Of a stretch of 64,000 nt of DNA, positions 47,240-57,200 are shown piece by piece. Made by a program: the position numbers and the translations under genes. Below the pieces are notes generated by a model that saw only the letters and a program-made list of their open reading frames with translations, had not been told where the DNA came from and searched no databases. Origin of the DNA: an uncultured Flavobacteriaceae bacterium (GTDB lineage Bacteria > Bacteroidota > Bacteroidia > Flavobacteriales > Flavobacteriaceae); contig CANLUH010000002.1 of the NCBI GenBank assembly GCA_947494205.1, forward strand, positions 1 through 64,000, written 5' to 3'. How positions within the stretch are numbered: position 1 is the stretch's first letter; every line of letters starts with the position of its first letter.

Positions 47240-49171
47240 TTGAAAAAGACCCTCTATACTTTTATTGTGGCTATAGCAAGTCTATTGTATACTCACGCGC
47301 AAAACTCACCTAATCTTAATATAGAAGCAAAAAAAGATTCAATAGCTGTATTAATGCAAATAGGGAATCGCCTTGAAAACTCTAAAACATTATCTGCAGC
47401 CGAAAATTATTATATAAGAGCGTTTGAATTAGCAAAAAAAGTAGAAGACGCTAATCAAATTAGTATTCTCGGTTTTCGCTTAGTAGAGTTTCAAATCTAT
47501 CAATTAAAAAAATACAAGGATGCGGAGGAACTATTAGATTATTTGTTAGAGTACTTTAGAAATAACAAAGATCAAAACGGTATTGTAAAATGTTATCTTG
47601 ATTATGGTAGATTAAATCAGAGAAAACAACATTTTGTTAACGCATTAAAGCATTATAACATAGCATTAGAGAAAGTTGAAAAATCTACAAATAATAATTT
47701 GCATTGGAGAATGCATACTACTAGAGGAAACTTACTTAGAATACTTGGTGATGATGAAAATGCACTTAAAGATTTTAAAAATGCATTAAGGTACACTACA
47801 GAAGAAACATCTGCTTATAATAAAAGCTTAACATATATAAATATCTCTTCAGCTTTCGAAAAAATACAATTGGATTCTTGTATCTATTATTCTGAGTTAG
47901 CGGCATTTAAATGTAAACCTAAAACCAATTTAAGACATTGTAATTTAGCTTATAATAATCTAGCCTGGGCAAATCATTTAAAAGGAAATTCTAAAAAAGC
48001 ATTAGATATTATTAATGCTAATGTAGATCTTAGTAAAATAGAATACGGAAATTTCGATAATCTATATGCAGCACTTATGCATACATTAGGTGTTATCCAT
48101 CTTAGTCTTGAAGATTACGATAAAGCAATAACTCATTTTGAAACTTCTCAAGAATACTTTGAAAAACGTAACGATATATTTAACATAGTACAGACTAAAG
48201 AAGACTTATCCAAGGCTTATGAAAAAGTAGGGAAACTGCAAAAAAGCATTACCACATTGAGGGAAATAAAACCCTACAGAGAAGTCATGGATAGTTTAAA
48301 AGTAACTAGAGGTGTTGCAAAAATTGAAAGTAGGAAAATATTAGAATTAAAAGAACAAAAGATATCTAAACTTGAAGAAGAGAATTTACAAATAGGAAAC
48401 AAAATAAATAGAACAAAAGCGCTTAGCTACTGTTTAGGCGCCTTTTTAATTATTACAATGACGGTGTTATTATATAGAGGTTATACAAGTAAAATAAGGT
48501 TTCATCAATTAAACGAAGAGTTGAGTATGAATCGTTTAAAGTCATTGCGGTCCATGATGAATCCTCATTTTTTATTCAATTCCTTTAGTACGCTTCAAAA
48601 TTATATTCTAAAAAAGGAAAGCTTAAAAGCTAACGAGTATATGGCAGAACTCTCAGGTTTAATACGTAATGTGTTATCAAGTTCAGACAGTATTTACATT
48701 GCTTTTAAAGATGAGTTACAGATATTAAAATCCTATATAAGTATAGAGCAAGAGCGGTTTAACGATAGTTTTGAAGTCGTTTATACAATAGATTCTAATT
48801 TAATAGAAGAAAACCCTACCATTCCTTCTATGATTATTCAACCTTATATAGAAAATGCGATTATTCATGGCTTTTCTCATTTAAAAAACCAAGGTCTATT
48901 AACAATCACTATGGACAAAGGTGATAAACATATAATATGTAAAATTAAAGATAATGGTATTGGAAGAATAAAAGCAGAAGCGATAAAGAAGGAAAATAAA
49001 GGCATAAAAAATTTATCTATTGCAACACGAAATACTAACGAACGCTTAAAAATACTAGGTAAAGTAAGTCAACGTTCGGCGAGTGTAGAAATAAACGATT
49101 TATATAACGACACTGGAACGATCCCTAAAGGTACAGAAGTCGTAATTATATTACCAATACAAGATCAATAA
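47240..49171 (+). CDS. LytS-type sensor histidine kinase with TPR sensor domain
   Basis: A 643-residue protein. I choose the TTG at 47240 because it begins directly with a signal peptide (KKTLYTFIVAIASLLYTHAQ). A GTG at 47201 would add 13 non-leader residues. Residues about 30-350 are tetratricopeptide repeats in the periplasm. A coiled coil and one membrane segment (about 393-415) follow. The kinase core is of the His_kinase type, with MNPHFLFNS (phospho-acceptor His443), and PSMIIQPYIENAIIHG as the ATP-site N-box. The partner response regulator starts 17 bp downstream. The sensed signal is unknown. Confidence 0.88.
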   Translation: MKKTLYTFIVAIASLLYTHAQNSPNLNIEAKKDSIAVLMQIGNRLENSKTLSAAENYYIRAFELAKKVEDANQISILGFRLVEFQIYQLKKYKDAEELLDYLLEYFRNNKDQNGIVKCYLDYGRLNQRKQHFVNALKHYNIALEKVEKSTNNNLHWRMHTTRGNLLRILGDDENALKDFKNALRYTTEETSAYNKSLTYINISSAFEKIQLDSCIYYSELAAFKCKPKTNLRHCNLAYNNLAWANHLKGNSKKALDIINANVDLSKIEYGNFDNLYAALMHTLGVIHLSLEDYDKAITHFETSQEYFEKRNDIFNIVQTKEDLSKAYEKVGKLQKSITTLREIKPYREVMDSLKVTRGVAKIESRKILELKEQKISKLEEENLQIGNKINRTKALSYCLGAFLIITMTVLLYRGYTSKIRFHQLNEELSMNRLKSLRSMMNPHFLFNSFSTLQNYILKKESLKANEYMAELSGLIRNVLSSSDSIYIAFKDELQILKSYISIEQERFNDSFEVVYTIDSNLIEENPTIPSMIIQPYIENAIIHGFSHLKNQGLLTITMDKGDKHIICKIKDNGIGRIKAEAIKKENKGIKNLSIATRNTNERLKILGKVSQRSASVEINDLYNDTGTIPKGTEVVIILPIQDQ

Positions 49172-49188
49172 TTAAAATTACAATTAGG

Positions 49189-49938
49189 ATGATAAAGTGT
49201 ATAATAATAGACGACGAAAAGAAAGATAGGGAAAACTTACGTATGCTTTTAGAGTCTTATTGCCCACAAGTAGAGATAATAGGAGAGGCCAAAGACAAAG
49301 ACTCTATACTAAAAGTATTATCTACAACAGAACCCGATGTTGTTTTTAGTGATATCCAATTAGGGACGACCTCTGTTTTCGAGGTATTTAACATGCTAGA
49401 ACATATTAATTTTAAAATTGTTTTCGTTACTGCTTTCGATAAATACGCTATACAAGGTTATCAATACGATGCCATAGATTATTTATTAAAACCAATAGAG
49501 CCCAAACGCTTAATTAAGGTTGTAGATAAAACCTTTAGATTAGGAGAATCTCAACAAGCTAAAGATAAAAAACTGGAAGAATTTAAGTCGCTTTACAGTC
49601 AAGTTATGGAAACACCAAAAATCTCTATAACCGATGCTAAAGGCGTGCATATAATAAAAGTAAAAGATATTCTCTATTGTGTTAGTAATGGAAATTATAC
49701 CACTTTTGTAATGGTAGAAGAATCTGAAATTGTAATCTCAAAAAATTTAAAACATTTTGAAGAGAAACTACAAGATTTTAACTTTTTTAGAGTCCATAAA
49801 TCATATCTAATTAACCTAGACTATGTAGATTTTCTAGTAAAAGAGCAAGGAGGCTCCATCATTATGAAAAATGGAAAATCGCTTCCTATCTCTAGAAATA
49901 GTAAAAAAGAATTGTATGAGAAAATGAATATTTTATAA
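49189..49938 (+). CDS. LytTR-family response regulator
   Basis: A 249-residue two-component regulator. The receiver domain (1-120) has the acidic pocket DDE (8-10), phospho-acceptor Asp55 in VFSDIQLG, and Lys in YLLKPIEP. The C-terminal LytTR DNA-binding domain (about 145-248) includes VKDILYCVSNGNYTTF and FFRVHKSYLINLDYVDF. It is the cognate partner of the kinase 17 bp upstream. LytTR proteins bind paired direct repeats of about 9 bp; two such repeats lie just past this gene, ahead of the M57 protease gene, which is a likely target. Confidence 0.93.
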   Translation: MIKCIIIDDEKKDRENLRMLLESYCPQVEIIGEAKDKDSILKVLSTTEPDVVFSDIQLGTTSVFEVFNMLEHINFKIVFVTAFDKYAIQGYQYDAIDYLLKPIEPKRLIKVVDKTFRLGESQQAKDKKLEEFKSLYSQVMETPKISITDAKGVHIIKVKDILYCVSNGNYTTFVMVEESEIVISKNLKHFEEKLQDFNFFRVHKSYLINLDYVDFLVKEQGGSIIMKNGKSLPISRNSKKELYEKMNIL

Positions 49939-49967
49939 CATGTTAACATTTTTTTAAGAAATAAAAA

Positions 49968-50017
49968 ACCGTTAATGTAATAGAAAAGTATTTGGTACAC
50001 TCAAAATAACCGTTAAA
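49968..50017 (+). promoter_or_regulatory. Candidate LytTR-binding direct repeats upstream of the M57 gene
   Basis: ACCGTTAAT (49968-49976) fits the published LytTR half-site consensus [TA][AC][CA]GTTN[AG][TG] in full. ACCGTTAAA (50009-50017) fits with one mismatch. They are in the same orientation, 41 bp start to start, about four helical turns. This is wider than the classical two turns, and a poor third match lies between. Confidence 0.5.
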
Positions 50018-50089
50018 ACAAATTGAACAATGTATAAGCGATATAAAAATTAGTTTTAGGGTATTAATCTATATTAAAACCAAAATAAA

Positions 50090-51013
50090 ATGAAAGCTAA
50101 TTTTTTTAAAGCAGGTGCATTATTTGTTGCATCATTAGTCGTGTTAAACACATCTTGTTCTAAAGAAGAAGAAAACACATTAGAAAACGCAAAAACATCA
50201 CATCTCCCTCAAAATGTCTTGAAAAAAGCATTAGAATTAGAGTTGGATCCTGAAACTATAGGATACGAAGATGTAGAATTACCAAACGGTACAATCGTAG
50301 GGCTAGTAAATACATTAGGTGATACTAGTATTGAAGTTGACGAATTTTTAAACATTCCTGTAATAGAAGGAGAAGCAAGACAGTATAGATCTGCTAATTT
50401 AGTAGATACAGATACTTACGACGTTATAGATATTTATGTATACAATGGCGGTCAATTTGGAGTTTCACCTATAGTGCAACAAGGGGTTTTAGATGCAGTA
50501 GAAAATTGGAATAATACTACTGATTTAACTTTCTTACGACCAGATATAGAATTTAGAGTTACTTTTGGTGACGATGAAACTATAAACACTAACGATGGCG
50601 TATACGAAATTCTTATTGTAAAACGTAATGTAGCACCGTTTTTAGCCCAGTCAATGTTTCCAGGAACGAATAACAAGCCAGGTTTCTTAATCCGTGTAAA
50701 TACAGCATTTAATGATAACACTAATGTTGGAAGTGACTTTATGGAGCATGTAATGACACATGAAATCGGTCACGCAATAGGGTTTCGTCATACAGACTGG
50801 AACTCAAGACAATCTTGTGTAGATGTTGGTTTTCAAGAAGAAACATCTATAGAAACGGGAGAAGTAAATTTAATTTTTGGAACATTACCTAGCATTCCAG
50901 GAATACTTGTACAAGAAGATTCACTTATGAATGCTTGTTTAGATAATAGTACAGATGGAGAATTAAGTTCTAGAGATAAAGACGCTTTATTCTTTTTATA
51001 CCCACCTTATTAA
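50090..51013 (+). CDS. M57-family zinc metalloprotease lipoprotein
   Basis: A 307-residue protein. The leader ends in the lipobox LNTSC (Cys23), so it is lipid-anchored. The catalytic zinc site is HEIGHAIGFRH (His224, Glu225, His228, His234), the extended HExxHxxGxxH pattern of metzincins, matching Bacteroidota dual-action HEIGH/M57 peptidases. The C-terminal LSSRDKDALFFLYPPY is also typical of the family. It is probably displayed at the outer membrane. It follows the LytS/LytTR pair by 151 bp, with candidate LytTR sites in the gap, and is ended by its own terminator. Confidence 0.88.
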   Translation: MKANFFKAGALFVASLVVLNTSCSKEEENTLENAKTSHLPQNVLKKALELELDPETIGYEDVELPNGTIVGLVNTLGDTSIEVDEFLNIPVIEGEARQYRSANLVDTDTYDVIDIYVYNGGQFGVSPIVQQGVLDAVENWNNTTDLTFLRPDIEFRVTFGDDETINTNDGVYEILIVKRNVAPFLAQSMFPGTNNKPGFLIRVNTAFNDNTNVGSDFMEHVMTHEIGHAIGFRHTDWNSRQSCVDVGFQEETSIETGEVNLIFGTLPSIPGILVQEDSLMNACLDNSTDGELSSRDKDALFFLYPPY

Positions 51014-51034
51014 GAATATAGAACATAATATTTT

Positions 51035-51065
51035 AAAAAGAGTACTAACTTAGTGCTCTTTTTTT
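51035..51065 (+). terminator. Terminator after the M57 gene
   Basis: AAAAAGAGTACT and AGTGCTCTTTTTT form a stem of about 11 bp with one G-T pair, followed by a T-run, 22 bp past the stop. Confidence 0.75.
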
Positions 51066-51160
51066 GTGCGTGTATATTGTTATTATTTTAAATTATGGTA
51101 GGAGTAACCCTAATAATTAATTTAGTGTATTATTAATAGATTTATCACCAAACAATAACC

Positions 51161-51499
51161 ATGCAGAATATATTCTATATCTTCTTTTTTATAGTCTTCA
51201 CGTTACCGGCGCAAACGGAGCTAGAGGATCTAATAGAAAAAGAAAAAACACTAACAACCAGTGAGGGGAAAATAGATTTATACAATGAAATAGGGAAATT
51301 AACCTACAGAAAAGATAATAAGACCTATATAAAATATACCCATAAGCTTATAGAATTAGCTATAGAAGTTAAAGCCTATGATATAGCCGCAATGCATTCA
51401 GTTGTTTATCTCCAGGAATTACATAGTAACGTAAAAACCCATAATGTCTCTAGTAGATATAAGTGGTTTTTGCAATTAAATAAATGTATAATTAAGTAA
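51161..51499 (+). pseudogene. Truncated TPR sensor-kinase relic
   Basis: A 112-residue frame with a signal peptide (residues 1-18, ending LPAQ) followed by TPR-like helices (GKIDLYNEIGKLTYRKDNKT, then YIKYTHKLIELAIEV). It resembles the N-terminal sensor portion of the divergent NarX-type kinase at 52121-54151 (the corresponding stretch there reads ETLDSLCNKLYKTDTKQFIK). Everything after the first TPR units is missing: no membrane segment or kinase core. Its stop overlaps by 8 nt the end of the convergent response-regulator gene. It is most likely the stub of a kinase gene cut off by rearrangement. A short secreted protein remains possible. Confidence 0.55.
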
Positions 51500-52124
51500 A
51501 CATAGCTTTGTTTTCATTAGCCCAAATTAGTAGGCTATTAGTTTTTCCATCTAATCCTATTTTTTTAGAAATATTAGAGCGGTGTTTTTCTATAGTTTTT
51601 GGAGCTATAAACAATCGCTCTGAAATCTCTTTAGTAGTAAGGTTTTTAGCAATTAGTGTAAGTATTTTTTTTTCAGATTTAGTAAGGGTATCTATTTTCG
51701 AGTTACTGTTTAGGTCTATATTTAAAAACTCTGTTATTTTTGGACTAAAATAGGTAGTTCCATTAGCAACTTCATTTATACATTCTTCAATTTCTTCTAA
51801 AGCAAATTCTTTAAATATATATCCAGAAATATTTAAAGTTTTAGATTCTAAATATAGCGCTTTATCTTTATAAAATGTAATGAGTATTATTTTGGTTTTT
51901 ATGTTATTCTTTTTGCATTTTCTGGCAATTTCTATTCCAGTTAGTTTTGGCATACTTACATCTAGTATAGCTATGTCTGGATTGAGTTTTATAATACTAT
52001 TATATGCAGAAATACCATCTTGCGCCTTAGCTATAACATTAAAATTACGGTCTAATAAAAATGTGTTTAGCCCAGAGAGTAGCAATGGGTGATCATCTGC
52101 AATTAATATAGAGGATAATTTCAT
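51492..52124 (-). CDS. NarL/FixJ-family response regulator
   Basis: A 210-residue regulator. The receiver domain (1-120) has the acidic pair DD (10-11) and phospho-acceptor Asp55 in AILDVSMPKLTG. A LuxR-type helix-turn-helix (about 143-205) follows, with LTKSEKKILTLIAKNLTTKE and IAPKTIEKHRSNISKKIGL. It overlaps the kinase stop by 4 nt (ATGA), so the pair is translationally coupled. Targets are unknown; GGG-N4-CCC palindromes in nearby promoters are candidates. Confidence 0.92.
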   Translation of the reverse strand: MKLSSILIADDHPLLLSGLNTFLLDRNFNVIAKAQDGISAYNSIIKLNPDIAILDVSMPKLTGIEIARKCKKNNIKTKIILITFYKDKALYLESKTLNISGYIFKEFALEEIEECINEVANGTTYFSPKITEFLNIDLNSNSKIDTLTKSEKKILTLIAKNLTTKEISERLFIAPKTIEKHRSNISKKIGLDGKTNSLLIWANENKAMFT

Positions 52125-54151
52125 AATGGTATTTCTATGTTTATGTTAGTGCCAGTTTGTTTAGTAGAATTAAAATTTATAATACCTTTTAAAGAACGAA
52201 TACGTTCATTAATTGTTTTTAATCCAAGGCTTCCAGTTTTATTTATTTCTTCAGAAAAATTAAACCCTATTCCATTATCTTTTATTTGAATTCGTACAAA
52301 ATTAGATGTCTTTACAATTTCTATTCTACAGGCTTCTGCTTTAGAGTGTTTAATACTATTATTTAAAATTTCTTGTATTACTCTATAAATATTTAATTCT
52401 TGGTTTTTAGTAAAGACATTATTTAAATCATTAATACTACTAGAAACAAAGACATTAGAATTTTCATTTGTTAAATCAATAATACTTTTAATAGCTTGGG
52501 TTAATCCTAATTTTTCTAATTGAAATGGATGTAACATTTGCGAGATATGATGGACTTCGTTTATAACATTATCAACTAATTTTTGAGCAGGCACATCCTT
52601 TTGAAGTACCATCTTATTTTTAATTAACATTAAATTTTGTCCCAGTCCATCATGCAATTCTTCCGCAACACGTTTGCGCTCGTCTTCTTGATATTTTAAA
52701 AGACTAGCGGTAAAGTTTTGTTGTAGTTTTTGTTCTCTAATTAACGTTTGTCTTTTTCGTAATAAAAACAATACAGAAAAAAGAAAAGCAATACCAAAAA
52801 GCCCGGCTAAGGCTAAGCGCAAAGAGGACCTTTTGCTTTGTTTTAATAATTGTATTTCATTCTCTCTTTTAATAATTGATTTTTCTTTTTCTGAAGTTTC
52901 GAATAAGGTTTGGTAATACAGTAAGGTATTGGTTTTTTGAATATTAAAAAGAGAATCTTTTAATCTATAGTATTCTGTTTGATGAGTATGTGCATTTTTT
53001 ATGTCGTTTAACCCTTCATATGTATTAAATAACTCTTCTTCAGCTTTTAATCTGGGATATTCAGTTTTCCAATTTTGAGCTAATGTTCTATGTTCTGTAG
53101 CGTATTTTAGTGCTGTTTTATAGTTTTTGGCACTAATATTATAGCTTGTAATTGCATTTAAAAACTGTTCGTAGGTTTCCTTATTTTGTTTAGAAAATGC
53201 TTCTTCTTTAAGTATCTTATCTTTATAAGCCACGGCTTTTAAGACATCTCCTTTATTAGCATATAATGTTGTTAAAGCACAATCTAAGGTAAAGCGTTCT
53301 TCTCTATAAAAATCATCTTGTATTAAATACCGTTCAGCCTTTAATAACTGTTCTTCTTCTTTATTATATTCTTTATTATTACGGAATAACCTTGAATAAT
53401 CCATTAAAATAGCAAACATTAAATTGTGATATTCTGGATTATTTTCGGTTATTTTTATTATACGATTATGTTCTTCTATGGCTTTGTTATAAATACCATT
53501 AGAATATAATAATGCAGCAATGTCTGATTTAACCGCTATTTTAAAATAGTCGTCATTAAGCTCTTCATAAATTTTATATGCTTTGTTATAGGACGCTATA
53601 GATTTTAAGAAATTACCATTATAACTATAAGCTAACCCTTTCATATAAATACTTTTGCACCATAATGGTTTGTCTTTAATGGAGTCGTATTTACTAATGG
53701 CAATATCAAAATTTTCTATAGCTTTAGTTATATCGATGCCATTAAAATATTGCAAACCAATTTCATTATATAAATCTCCTAAAACATCAGTTTTTGTAAC
53801 GTATTTTTCATACGTTTTTAAAGTGTCTATAATAGTAAACGATTTACTGGTGTCATTATGCAGTACACTACTAGAATGCGCCAGTTGTACTCCTTTTTTT
53901 AGGGCAGCATTATAATGCCCAGAAGCCAACGCATTAGAAACATATAAGTCTGCATATTTAATAAACTGTTTAGTGTCTGTTTTGTATAATTTATTACATA
54001 ATGAATCTAAGGTTTCTAATCTTTTAGAGTCATTAATAGAGGTGTTTAAAATAGATTTATAATAATCTATGGTATTATCTTGAGCGTTTAGTATTGAAGA
54101 ACAAATTATCAATAATAAACTTGCAGCGATTTTTAAAGCGTGATATTTCAT
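52121..54151 (-). CDS. NarX-type sensor histidine kinase with TPR sensor domain
   Basis: A 676-residue protein with a signal peptide (residues 1-24, ending ILNAQ). Periplasmic TPR-like repeats span about 30-400, then come a coiled coil, one membrane segment (about 440-460) and a HisKA_3 dimerisation domain. Phospho-acceptor His500 lies in ERKRVAEELHDGLGQNLM. The HATPase domain is shown by IYRVIQEILNNSIKHSKA and KDNGIGFNFSEE. It is the first gene of an operon with the NarL-type regulator. It is divergent from the LRR surface-protein gene across a 143-bp gap rich in palindromes, so it may control that gene. Confidence 0.92.
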   Translation of the reverse strand: MKYHALKIAASLLLIICSSILNAQDNTIDYYKSILNTSINDSKRLETLDSLCNKLYKTDTKQFIKYADLYVSNALASGHYNAALKKGVQLAHSSSVLHNDTSKSFTIIDTLKTYEKYVTKTDVLGDLYNEIGLQYFNGIDITKAIENFDIAISKYDSIKDKPLWCKSIYMKGLAYSYNGNFLKSIASYNKAYKIYEELNDDYFKIAVKSDIAALLYSNGIYNKAIEEHNRIIKITENNPEYHNLMFAILMDYSRLFRNNKEYNKEEEQLLKAERYLIQDDFYREERFTLDCALTTLYANKGDVLKAVAYKDKILKEEAFSKQNKETYEQFLNAITSYNISAKNYKTALKYATEHRTLAQNWKTEYPRLKAEEELFNTYEGLNDIKNAHTHQTEYYRLKDSLFNIQKTNTLLYYQTLFETSEKEKSIIKRENEIQLLKQSKRSSLRLALAGLFGIAFLFSVLFLLRKRQTLIREQKLQQNFTASLLKYQEDERKRVAEELHDGLGQNLMLIKNKMVLQKDVPAQKLVDNVINEVHHISQMLHPFQLEKLGLTQAIKSIIDLTNENSNVFVSSSINDLNNVFTKNQELNIYRVIQEILNNSIKHSKAEACRIEIVKTSNFVRIQIKDNGIGFNFSEEINKTGSLGLKTINERIRSLKGIINFNSTKQTGTNINIEIPL

Positions 54152-54179
54152 TCTAAATTTTCTTCAAATATAAAAGGAC

Positions 54180-54238
54180 TTCCCTTAAGATATTAAAAAA
54201 CAAGGACAAACAAAACCAATATAAGGGAATGCCCTTAT
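54180..54238. promoter_or_regulatory. Palindromic candidate operator between the kinase and LRR genes
   Basis: ATAAGGGAATGCCCTTAT (54221-54238) is a perfect 7-bp palindrome with a 4-nt centre. A half-site, TTCCCTTA (54180-54187), lies 34 bp away in inverted orientation to TAAGGGAA. It sits about 57 bp ahead of the LRR gene ATG at 54295. GC-rich symmetric sites stand out in this AT-rich DNA. A NarL-type dimer site is plausible. Confidence 0.4.
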
Positions 54239-54294
54239 TTTTTGAGATTTTAAATGCCTTTACATTTGTTTCCATCATAAATATCCCAAATACT

Positions 54295-57200
54295 ATGAAG
54301 AAAATTATTGTTTTTATTTTTATTTTAAATGTATCGTTTCTTTACGCACAAACAACAGCAATACCCGATACTAATTTTGAACAAGCATTAATAGATTTAG
54401 GCTACGATAACGTAATTGATGGAAGTGTTTTAACTGCTAATATCTCTGGTGTAACTTCGTTAAATCTTAATAATAAAAATATCGCAGATTTAACTGGTAT
54501 TGAGTATTTTACCAGTGTTACCCATTTATATTTGGCAGGAAATCCTATTACTACTGTAAATGTGAGTAATATGACCAATTTGTATTTGTTATATTGTCCA
54601 CATACTGATTTAACAAGTTTAGATATATCCCAGAATACCTTATTATATAATTTAAATGTAGAATCTAGCGCATTAATTTCATTAGATTTATCTAATAATA
54701 TTAATCTGGAGCAATTAACCTGTAGGTTTACAAATTTAACCACCTTAGATTTATCTTTAAACACAAATATTACTCATGTAACTGTAGATAATATTGCAAC
54801 TTTAGAAACTCTTAATGTTGCTAACGGTAATAATAGTGCAATAAGTTTAGTATATGCTATATCTAGTAACAATTTGTCTTGTATTTTAGTTGATGATAAA
54901 GTTTCTGCAGATGCAGGACTTGGCTCTTATGCCGGTTGGACTAAAGAACCAACAACATATTATTCTCAAGATGTTTGTAAAACCTATATACCAGACGATA
55001 ATTTTGAACAAGCACTAATAGATGCTGGGTATGATGATGTACTTGATGATTTTGTAATAACTACTAACATTGCTAATGTAGAGCAATTGTTTTTAGATTT
55101 TAAAGGGATATCTGACCTTACAGGAATTGAGGGCTTTACAAATTTAAAATTGCTTCTAGCACGTTCAAATAACCTAAGCTCTGTAGACTTAACTAACAAT
55201 TCATTACTAGAAGAGTTTAACTTAATCGGAAATACTATTTCTACCATAGATTTATCTCAAAATACAGCGCTTAAACAAGTTAATTTATCTTCAAATAATA
55301 TAACATCTATAGATACAAGTGCTTTAGTTAATTTAGAATATTTATACTTAAGTAATAACCCAATAACAGCAGTTAATCTTTCAACAAATACTGGATTAAG
55401 AGTGCTTAATTTAAGTAATGCACAATTAAGTTCTGTAGATGTAACGATGCTTCCTAATTTAGAGATATTATCTCTTAATACTAATGCTTTAACAGCTATA
55501 GACGTAAGTCAAAATATATTATTAAAAAATTTAGAGGTAGGATATAATACCATATCAACACTAAATTTATCTCCATTAACCGAACTGTCCGTTTTACAAT
55601 TAAGGGGCAATCCTATTACTACAATAGATTTTTCTAATAATTTAAAACTAGGATTTATTAGTATGCATCAAACACAGCTAAGTACTATAGATGTAACTAT
55701 GCTTCCATTATTAAGAGACTTGTATCTTAATGATAATTTTTTAACGAGTATAGATCTTAGTCAAAACCCATTATTACAAAGATTTTATGCTAGAAGAAAT
55801 ACATTAACTGCAATCGATTTTTCTAATGCGCCTTTGTTAAATACCGTTGCAATAAGTGGTAATGCGTTTGCAAATCTAGATTTTACTCAAAACGGAAGCC
55901 TTACAAATGTTCAAATTTTTGATGCTCCATTATTAACAGGAGTATTAATTAATAATAATGCAAATGCATTAATTACAACGTTTAACGCCGAAAACTGTCC
56001 AGTATTAGATTGTATAACCGTTGATGATGTTACTTTAGCTACTAATGGTAATACTCCATATAATTCATGGTTAAAGGATATTACAACTAGTTATTGTGGT
56101 ATAGTAGCGATACCAGATAGTAATTTTGAACAAGAACTCATTACCTTAGGGTTGGATAACGCTATTGATGGTTCTTTATTTCTTACATCGGAAGTTTTAC
56201 AACTAACAACTTTAGATTTATCTTCAAAAAACATATCTAATCTTCAAGGGATAGAAGCGTTTACAGGTTTAGAACACTTAAATTTAGATAATAACACCCT
56301 TTCAACTTTAAATGTTTCAGAAAACACGAGTCTTTTAACTTTAGATGTAGGTAGAAATAACCTAACGAGTTTAGATATAACAACATTAAACCTGTTAACA
56401 TCTATAAAGGCTTTTGGAAACGCATTAACAGGAATAGATGTAAGCCAGTCGTCAGCATTAGAGGTGTTTAATGCTGGATCCAATCAATTAACAACTGTAG
56501 ATATAAGTAACAATCCATTATTAAAGGATATTAGGCTTAATAATAATCCAATAACTAACCTAGACCTTACAAATGCTACTATTTTAGAGGTTTTACAAAT
56601 TATTAATTGCCCAATAAATTTTTTAATTCTTGAAACTAACACTTTACTTACACAGTTATTAGCTTCGGGAATACAATGCAGTTCATTAAACTTATCTACA
56701 AATATTAATTTAACAGCGTTAGATGTTTCTAATACCAATTTAATTTCAATAGATGTTAAAAACGGAGCCAATTCTAGTTTACTATTTGCAAATTTTAGTA
56801 ATAACGCTCTGTTAAGTTGTATAAGCGTAGATGACCCAACTATTGCAAATAATAATGCGAATTGGCTAAAAGATACTACAACAGGATATAGTACAGATTG
56901 TACAAATTACACCTTTATACCCGATGCTAATTTTGAGCAGGCCTTAATAGATTTGGGTATAGATACTAATACGACGTTAGATAGTAAAGTAGAGACAGTT
57001 GCAATAGCATCTATAACAACCCTCGACATTTCAGGAAAAAATATAAGTAGCTTAGAAGGGCTTGAAGGTTTTGCAGCATTACAGGAGTTAAATGCCAGTA
57101 ATAATGTAATAAGCACCATTTCATTATCTCAAAATACGACACTGCAAAAACTTATTCTTTTTAATAATACACTTACAAACATAGATGTTTCTGCATTGGT

